A stretch of 12,456 bases of DNA. Origin: Dehalococcoidia bacterium. GTDB lineage: Bacteria; Chloroflexota; Dehalococcoidia; Dehalococcoidales; Fen-1064. This document shows, piece after piece, positions 7,516-12,456 of the stretch. Position 1 is the stretch's first letter; each line of letters opens with the position of its first letter. The DNA is taken from positions 3,103 through 15,558 of the forward strand of contig DUES01000197.1 in NCBI GenBank assembly GCA_011192055.1, given 5' to 3'. Position numbers and translations under genes: made by a program. The notes under the pieces are model-generated. The model saw only the letters and a program-made list of their open reading frames with translations. It made no database searches and was not told where the DNA came from.

Positions 7516-8603
7516 TGAATCATCGGCCCGAAATTCGCCGGCTGGCTGAGGAGCGGGAAGAAAGCCTCTCTCCCTACGCACGGAAGAGCAGGCTGTCGCA
7601 GGGCAGGCTCAGTGAAGAAAAGCCCTGCCCTATCCGCACAGCTTTTCAACGTGACCGCGACCGTATTATTCACTCCAACAGCTTCCGTCGCCTGAAACAC
7701 AAGACACAGGTCTTTATCGCTCCCCTGGGTGACCACTATGTTACCCGACTGACCCACACGCTGGAAGTATCCCAGATAGCACGCACCATCGCCCGTGCCC
7801 TCAATCTTAACGAGGACCTGGCAGAGGCAATCAGCCTTGGTCATGACCTCGGACACACCCCTTTCGGACACCTCGGTGAAGAAGTACTCAATGACCTTTA
7901 TCCCGGCGGGTTCCATCATAATGAGCAGTCCTTGCGCGTTGTTGACCATATTGAAAACAACAGCCGGGGACTCAACCTCACCTGGGAAGTAAGAGACGGT
8001 ATCCTTAATCACTCCAAGACAGGTGAAGGTATCCTCAAAGACGAGCAGGGAAAAGCCGGTACCTGTGAAGGGGAGATTTGCCGTCTGGCAGACATTATCG
8101 CATACGTAAACCATGATACCGATGACGCCATAAGGGCAGGCATTATTACCGGGCGGGAGTTGCCGCTTTCGGCTGTTGAAGTGCTGGGACTCTCCCGTTC
8201 GGCACGTATCAATACGCTCGTGACCGATATCATCAACCACTCGTGGGCAATTACGGGAAACAGTGCCGGAGTAGAACCGTATATTGGCATTGGGATGAGC
8301 CCCGAGGTACTGGAAGCAACCAATATTTTACGAGTATTTCTTTTTGAAAGGGTATATACTGTACAAGCAGCCCGGGTGCAATCGGAAAAGGCAAGGGACG
8401 TAATTCGCCTGCTGTACGAGTATTTTGTAAGTCACCAGGACCGTCTTCCACCGGAGTACCATCTGCGCGATGACGACAAAGGACAAAGGGTTGTCGACTA
8501 CATCGCCGGCATGACCGACCAGTATGCCATGAGAAAAATCGAAGAACTCGCTCTGCCGGAATCAAAGGTCAGGCAACTCCGGTTTATTATCAACAGGGAA
8601 TAG
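7515..8603 (+). CDS. dgt: Deoxyguanosinetriphosphate triphosphohydrolase-like protein (HD domain)
   Basis: An HD-superfamily enzyme of the dGTPase family. These enzymes cut dNTPs to deoxynucleoside and triphosphate and help balance dNTP pools. The 362 residues show the typical N-terminal segment (REESLSPYARKSRLSQGR, about 14-31), FQRDRDRIIHSNSFRRLKHKTQVF (44-67), and the metal-binding HD residues: His81 in TRLTHTLEV, His110-Asp111 in SLGHDLGHTPFGH, and a downstream Asp in ADIIAYVNHDTDDAIRAG (192-209). The start GTG at 7515 shares its G with the pps stop (TAGTG). No strong ribosome site precedes it, so translation is probably coupled to pps. The following dnaG is separated by 282 bases containing a repeat element. 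Exact substrate preference cannot be read from the sequence. Confidence 0.94.
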   Translation: MNHRPEIRRLAEEREESLSPYARKSRLSQGRLSEEKPCPIRTAFQRDRDRIIHSNSFRRLKHKTQVFIAPLGDHYVTRLTHTLEVSQIARTIARALNLNEDLAEAISLGHDLGHTPFGHLGEEVLNDLYPGGFHHNEQSLRVVDHIENNSRGLNLTWEVRDGILNHSKTGEGILKDEQGKAGTCEGEICRLADIIAYVNHDTDDAIRAGIITGRELPLSAVEVLGLSRSARINTLVTDIINHSWAITGNSAGVEPYIGIGMSPEVLEATNILRVFLFERVYTVQAARVQSEKARDVIRLLYEYFVSHQDRLPPEYHLRDDDKGQRVVDYIAGMTDQYAMRKIEELALPESKVRQLRFIINRE

Positions 8604-8635
8604 ACACGTAAACCGGCTTTTCTCCCGGTATTCTA

Positions 8636-8664
8636 TTCAAGTATTTCTCCAGTAGTAGTATTAT
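8636..8664 (+). promoter_or_regulatory. Possible promoter for dnaG-rpoD
   Basis: TTCAAG (8636-8641) and TATTAT (8659-8664) lie 17 bases apart on the plus strand, 33 bases after the dgt stop. The -10 matches five of six positions, but the -35 only three. If used, the palindromic element at 8709-8846 would lie inside the dnaG leader of about 215 bases. It is the best promoter I see between dgt and dnaG. Confidence 0.35.
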
Positions 8665-8708
8665 AAAAGGCAGGAAGTATCGTCTTTCCTTACTGCTCAC
8701 CATATCTC

Positions 8709-8846
8709 TCACTAGCAGGCTGATGGAAAAAGGGGAGTTCAGAGGGAGCGCTCCTCAGAAGGAGCGGCGCTCCTCAGAAGGGGCGAAGCCCCTTTGGCAG
8801 GGGTCTGGGGGATGGTCGAAAGGGTTTTTCAGCACCCTGCTAGTGA
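8709..8846. mobile_element. MITE-like palindromic element between dgt and dnaG
   Basis: A 138-base non-coding, G-rich element bounded by inverted repeats. The left end, TCACTAGCAGGCTG..., and the complement of the right end, TCACTAGCAGGGTG..., share 11 perfect terminal bases and about 20 of the first 23, both running into AAAAA. Inside are a tandem 19-base repeat and a perfect AAGGGGC/GCCCCTT hairpin (8778-8784 with 8788-8794, loop GAA). It encodes no protein. Terminal inverted repeats, short length and a purely intergenic position suit a miniature inverted-repeat element mobilised in trans. No clear target-site duplication is visible at these ends, so the exact boundaries are uncertain. Confidence 0.65.
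8748..8785 (+). repeat. Tandem 19-bp repeat inside the palindromic element
   Basis: Two adjoining 19-base units (8748-8766 and 8767-8785) differ at one position. A degenerate part-copy precedes them (8738-8750, 11 of 13 bases). Each unit is largely self-complementary: CGCTCCT (8749-8755) pairs perfectly with AGGAGCG (8760-8766) in the first unit. RNA through here would form a row of GC-rich hairpins. Confidence 0.8.
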
Positions 8847-8885
8847 AGGACAGGACACCAATAAACATTCATTGGATTAAGCGGG

Positions 8886-10646
8886 ATGAGTGAAATCGAC
8901 GAAGTAAAACAGAAAACCGATATCGTTGACGTAATCGGCCAGTCCGTTACCCTGACAAAGTCAGGGCGCAACTTCCGGGCCCTCTGTCCGTTTCATTCTG
9001 AAACAGCGCCGTCGTTCTATGTCTTTCCGGAGCGACAGAGCTGGCACTGCTTCGGCGCCTGTAATACCGGTGGAGACGTCTTTACATTCGTAATGAAACA
9101 GCAGGGTATTGAATTCGGTGAGGCCCTGCGCCTGCTTGCCGAGCGAACAGGCGTAATCTTACCAACCAGGGTGGTACCCGACGCCCGGAAAGATGAGAGA
9201 GAGCGGTTATACCAGGTAAACGCGGCTGCAGCCACCTACTTCCACGAACAGTTAGTCAGTTCTCCGGGCGCTGCAAGGGCACGCGACTATCTGCTTCGCA
9301 GAGGGTTCACCAGTGAGACAGCGGCTGCATTTCAACTTGGCTACGGTCCGAATAGCTGGGAAGCACTGAAACAACACCTGACCGAGATAGGCTATAGTGA
9401 GAAGGAGCTCCTCGATGGCGGTCTCCTGGTAGAAAACGATGACGGTTCAACCCGTGACCGGTTTCGTAACCGCCTGATGTTTCCGATACATGATGCCCGC
9501 AGTCACACGACAGGTTTCGGGGCAAGGGTACTGGACGACTCACTCCCCAAGTATACCAACTCACCACAGACCCTGGTGTTTGACAAGAGCGGCACTCTCT
9601 ATGCTATCGACCTGGCAGCACCATCTATACGGAAGCAGGACCGTACCGTGCTGGTAGAAGGCTATATGGACGTTATCACCGCCCACCAGAACGGGTTCAC
9701 CAATGTTGTCGCTTCCATGGGAACATCAATCACGGAGCGCCAGGTCACTACACTTAAAAAGCTGTCCAGAAACATCATCCTGGCCCTCGATGCCGATGCC
9801 GCCGGTAAAGAAGCAATGCGACGCTGCGTGGACTATGAAAATACCCTCGATACCGAGGTGCAGGTCATGCTCCTCCCCAGTGGTAACGATCCCGATGACG
9901 TTATCCAGGAAAATCCCACTACCTGGAGAGACCTCGTGGAACAAGCTGTGCCTGTCCTCGACTACGCCTTTGGTATGGCATCTACCGGACTTGACTTTAC
10001 CCGGGCCAGCGATAAATCAAGGGTAACGGACGAGCTTTTACCCCTGATTGCCAGGATAAAAGACAGCATACGCCGTGACCATTATCTAACCAAACTGGCA
10101 ATTTTAACCGGAATCAGGTATAATGTACTGGAAACTGCAATGCAAGACCGCGTGGTAAAATCAGAACCGCGCAAGGCAAGCAGGAAATCCGATGCAAAAC
10201 CAACCACAGCAATTCTCTCCAGACCAGTTGAGGAGCAGTGCCTCAGTCTACTTTTGCAGCACCCCGAATTGAAAGACTATAGTGAAGAACTCCTCCCGGA
10301 ATATTTCCAGAACAGCCAGAACCGGGAAATATTTGTTACCTGGAAGCAGTCAGCAGACCTGGAATCACTGAAGGAGAGGCTCGACCCCGCAATGTGGGAG
10401 CAGGTTGACAGTCTGGTATCACAGGAACTGTTCACAGACAAACTGGAGCAAAGGTTCCCTGACTATGTCCGACGATTGAGAGAGGATTACCACCGCGAAA
10501 TCAAGTCCAAAGAGAAGGAAAGCAATATTGACCTTACCCGGCTTCAAGAGCAGGGACTAGACTCAAACACCCAGTTACTGGAGATATTCAATCAAAAAGC
10601 CAGAACAAACAGGAGCGCAAGAGATGGATCTGGAACAAATACCTAG
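8886..10646 (+). CDS. dnaG: DNA primase DnaG
   Basis: Makes the RNA primers for chromosome replication, acting with the replicative helicase at the fork. The 586 residues contain the N-terminal zinc-binding domain (about 1-95), with Cys34 and His37 in CPFH and Cys55 and Cys59 in CFGAC. The RNA polymerase core follows, with [10 protein letters not shown] (192-201), GFGARVLDD (210-218) and [14 protein letters not shown] (222-235), and the TOPRIM motifs [10 protein letters not shown] (255-264, Glu258) and [11 protein letters not shown] (300-310, Asp302 and Asp304). A helicase-interacting C-terminal domain (about 445-570) completes it. The last zinc pair has three residues between cysteines rather than the usual two (CFGC). 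The ATG at 8886 has only a weak GGA nine bases upstream. The 3' end overlaps rpoD by 23 bases. Confidence 0.97.
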   Translation: MSEIDEVKQKTDIVDVIGQSVTLTKSGRNFRALCPFHSETAPSFYVFPERQSWHCFGACNTGGDVFTFVMKQQGIEFGEALRLLAERTGVILPTRVVPDARKDERERLYQVNAAAATYFHEQLVSSPGAARARDYLLRRGFTSETAAAFQLGYGPNSWEALKQHLTEIGYSEKELLDGGLLVENDDGSTRDRFRNRLMFPIHDARSHTTGFGARVLDDSLPKYTNSPQTLVFDKSGTLYAIDLAAPSIRKQDRTVLVEGYMDVITAHQNGFTNVVASMGTSITERQVTTLKKLSRNIILALDADAAGKEAMRRCVDYENTLDTEVQVMLLPSGNDPDDVIQENPTTWRDLVEQAVPVLDYAFGMASTGLDFTRASDKSRVTDELLPLIARIKDSIRRDHYLTKLAILTGIRYNVLETAMQDRVVKSEPRKASRKSDAKPTTAILSRPVEEQCLSLLLQHPELKDYSEELLPEYFQNSQNREIFVTWKQSADLESLKERLDPAMWEQVDSLVSQELFTDKLEQRFPDYVRRLREDYHREIKSKEKESNIDLTRLQEQGLDSNTQLLEIFNQKARTNRSARDGSGTNT

Positions 10647-12051
10647 CGCTGCATCGTTCCCGGACGAAAACAAAGATGACGAGGAACGTTCCTCCACCGA
10701 AGAGGTAACGGCTAACGCAAAACACGCCGCTGACCTCGAACTTCATACACCTATTGAGACACTGGAGGACCAGGAGGTTGGCGATGACCCGGTCCGCCTT
10801 TACCTTCATGAAATCGGCAAAGTACAGCTCCTGACGGCGGCTGAAGAAAAGATACTGGCAAGAAAGATTGAGGAAGGTAAGCGGATTGAAGACGTCAGGC
10901 GCCAGCTAAGAAGAGCAGGCACGTCTTCTACGGCAACCAACATAATACTCACAATGGTCAAGGAACTGGGAGAAACAACCGAACTGCTTGCCTTGCTGCG
11001 GGAAGCACACCAGCTTGAACCCTGCACCAGCTTCGTGAAAAACGTATCTGACCCTGACCTCAGGGATAAAATAGACGGCGTTATCGACCAGTTAATGGTA
11101 CAGGATGTTGGCCTGCAGATGGACCTGTCACTTCCCGAAACAGAACAGAAGGTTATCAACCTGTCAGTCAGCTGTGCCCTCATTCCTCACTACGTGCTGG
11201 ACGCTATCGGGGAGGACGTAACCCTGGAGGGTATTGCAGACCTGGTTGAGGACCCCACGCTTGCCGATACTATTCGCACCCACGAACACGAACTCGGTGA
11301 CTACCTGGCTACCATCGAAAAAGGAGCGGAAATATCGAAGAATCACCTCACGGAAGCCAACCTGCGCCTGGTAGTCAGTGTCGCCAAGAAGCATATCGGT
11401 CACGGTATGTCCCTGCTCGACCTTATCCAGGAGGGTAATATCGGTCTCATCCGTGCTGTTGAAAAGTTTGACCCTCACAAGGGGTATAAGTTCAGCACCT
11501 ACGCTACCTGGTGGATACGGCAGGCAATTACACGCGCTATAGCGGACCAGGCACGGACTATCCGGGTGCCGGTCCACATGATTGAGACAATTAACAAGCT
11601 CCTTCGATTGAGCAGGCGCCTTGCCCAGGAGTATGGACGTGAGCCTACCTCGAGGGAAATCGGCGATAAAATGGGCATGTCCCCGGAAAAGGTCAGGGAA
11701 ATAGTCAAGGTAGCCCAGCTTCCCATTTCTCTGGAACTGCCCATGGGTGAGGAAGAAGACAGCCACCTTGGCGATTTCATCGAGGACCGTAACGCCATGC
11801 CACCGGTGGACGCCGCGTCCAAGCAACTCCTCAAGGAACAGATTGAGGAGGTCCTCTCCAGTCTCACCCCCCGTGAGCAGCGCGTCCTTCAGCTCAGGTT
11901 CGGCCTGGAAGACGGCCGCAGCCGGACCCTTGAGGAAGTCGGACAGGAATTCAAGGTCACCCGCGAAAGAATCCGCCAGATAGAGGCCAAGGCACTCCGC
12001 AAGCTCCGCCACCCCAGTCGCAGCCGCAAGCTCAAGGACTACCTGGAATAG
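10624..12051 (+). CDS. rpoD: Primary RNA polymerase sigma factor (sigma-70/SigA)
   Basis: The housekeeping sigma factor that directs RNA polymerase to -10/-35 promoters. The 475 residues show an acidic N-terminus (1-54), region 1.2 ([17 protein letters not shown], 55-71), a non-conserved segment (about 90-235), region 2 from about 240 ([20 protein letters not shown], then [20 protein letters not shown] and [13 protein letters not shown]), region 3 (about 312-395) and region 4 ([18 protein letters not shown], 414-431) ending in a helix-turn-helix ([20 protein letters not shown]). No recognisable sigma 1.1 domain is present. The region 2.4 and 4.2 helices are intact, consistent with the near-consensus TTGACA/TATAAT promoters in this window. 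AGGAG eight bases before the ATG at 10624, inside the dnaG end, sets the start. Confidence 0.97.
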   Translation: MDLEQIPSAASFPDENKDDEERSSTEEVTANAKHAADLELHTPIETLEDQEVGDDPVRLYLHEIGKVQLLTAAEEKILARKIEEGKRIEDVRRQLRRAGTSSTATNIILTMVKELGETTELLALLREAHQLEPCTSFVKNVSDPDLRDKIDGVIDQLMVQDVGLQMDLSLPETEQKVINLSVSCALIPHYVLDAIGEDVTLEGIADLVEDPTLADTIRTHEHELGDYLATIEKGAEISKNHLTEANLRLVVSVAKKHIGHGMSLLDLIQEGNIGLIRAVEKFDPHKGYKFSTYATWWIRQAITRAIADQARTIRVPVHMIETINKLLRLSRRLAQEYGREPTSREIGDKMGMSPEKVREIVKVAQLPISLELPMGEEEDSHLGDFIEDRNAMPPVDAASKQLLKEQIEEVLSSLTPREQRVLQLRFGLEDGRSRTLEEVGQEFKVTRERIRQIEAKALRKLRHPSRSRKLKDYLE

Positions 12052-12065
12052 GACATCATAATCAA

Positions 12066-12092
12066 AGAGGGGCTTCTCAGCCCCTCTCTTTT
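12066..12092 (+). terminator. Intrinsic terminator after rpoD
   Basis: A perfect 9-bp stem (12066-12074 with 12079-12087, AGAGGGGCT/AGCCCCTCT) with a TCTC loop is followed by CTTTTCT. It lies 14 bases after the rpoD stop. The same hairpin reads on the minus strand with a shorter run of T residues and may also end the convergent asd transcript, whose stop is at 12116. Confidence 0.88.
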
Positions 12093-12115
12093 CTCACATA
12101 TTCGAGTATATGCTT

Positions 12116-12456
12116 CTACCCAATCAACCCCTTTACCTTCAGGAGTTCCGCATTCAGTATTGAGCCGCCGGCAGCACCCCTGACCGTATTATGGTGCAGA
12201 CCAACAAACCGGTAATCGAAGACATTGCATTCTCTCAGTCTGCCAACAGTTACTGCCATCGCGTTTTCAGCATCCCTGTCCTTGCGTGGTTGCGGACGGT
12301 CAACTTCGTCACGGTATATCAGCGGCCGTGCCGGTGCCGAAGGCAATTCCAGTTCCTGCGGGATTGAACTGAAATCCCGCCAGATATTTATTATCTCATC
12401 GATATCCGGTTTCTTATCTGAGAATTGAAGGCTGACACAGGCCGTATGCCCATCAA
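12116..12456 (-). CDS. asd: Aspartate-semialdehyde dehydrogenase, C-terminal part (5' end outside window)
   Basis: Catalyses the NADPH-dependent reduction of aspartyl phosphate to aspartate semialdehyde in the lysine/threonine/methionine pathway. Only the last 112 codons are in the window, and the frame is open to the edge. The visible part starts DGHTACVSLQFSDKKPD, whose His is the presumed active-site base. It continues through LPSAPARPLIYRDEVDRPQP and DRDAENAMAVTVGRLRECNVFD to HNTVRGAAGGSILNAELLK near the stop. RPQP followed by the DRDA segment and the closing HNTVRGAAGGS are typical of the archaeal/fungal-like branch of the family rather than the E. coli type. The TAG stop at 12116-12118 faces rpoD. 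A TTG at 12346 is not a real start because homology continues upstream of it. Confidence 0.93.
   Translation of the reverse strand, partial: DGHTACVSLQFSDKKPDIDEIINIWRDFSSIPQELELPSAPARPLIYRDEVDRPQPRKDRDAENAMAVTVGRLRECNVFDYRFVGLHHNTVRGAAGGSILNAELLKVKGLIG

Noticed and set aside
7395..8240. Minus-strand open frame (281 codons) opposite the pps end and dgt
   Set aside because: It is antisense to two well-conserved genes, including the HD motif region of dgt. It is a shadow of codon usage.
8611..8630. Terminator directly after dgt (ACCGG/CCGGT stem)
   Set aside because: The stem is only 5 bp with an 8-base loop and no T-run follows it.
11164..12012. Minus-strand open frame (282 codons) opposite rpoD
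   Set aside because: It is antisense to sigma regions 2 to 4, whose conservation explains the sequence fully.

Overview
The window is core housekeeping DNA from a bacterium with about 50% GC. Gene content and order best fit the Chloroflexota, probably class Dehalococcoidia. The grounds are an atpZ-B-E-F-H-A cluster beside a bifunctional-nuclease gene and a pps-dgt-dnaG-rpoD run, plus a DnaG zinc finger of CX3C form that I recall from Chloroflexota. This assignment rests on memory of gene orders and protein style, not on a search.

Left half (1-4279, minus strand): the start of an F1Fo ATP synthase operon, read right to left. Behind a strong sigma-70 promoter (4251-4279) come atpZ-like, atpB (a), atpE (c), atpF (b), atpH (delta) and atpA (alpha). 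atpA is complete. atpG, atpD and atpC would be expected beyond position 1. The c subunit has the ion-binding Glu but lacks sodium-coordinating residues, so the enzyme is probably proton-coupled.

Middle (4280-5271): a minus-strand bifunctional nuclease (DUF151) gene with its own consensus promoter, a 110-nt 3' tail and a textbook intrinsic terminator that insulates it from the atp operon. Its upstream region is shared with the divergent pps gene. That region holds a palindrome made of two back-to-back -35 boxes and an 11-bp inverted repeat whose arms each carry an extended -10 box.

Right half (5272-12051, plus strand): PEP synthase (pps), dGTPase-like HD hydrolase (dgt, coupled to pps by TAGTG), a 282-bp gap with a MITE-like palindromic element, then DNA primase (dnaG) overlapping the primary sigma factor gene (rpoD). 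This is a form of the macromolecular-synthesis operon in which dgt sits where other bacteria have rpsU. An intrinsic terminator follows rpoD. The window ends inside a convergent minus-strand aspartate-semialdehyde dehydrogenase gene (asd), of which only the C-terminal 112 codons are visible.

I found no undescribed system, phage, CRISPR array, tRNA or rRNA. The points of interest are the regulatory architecture between the nuclease gene and pps, a near-leaderless atp promoter, the MITE-like repeat ahead of dnaG, and a few residue-level deviations in conserved proteins.
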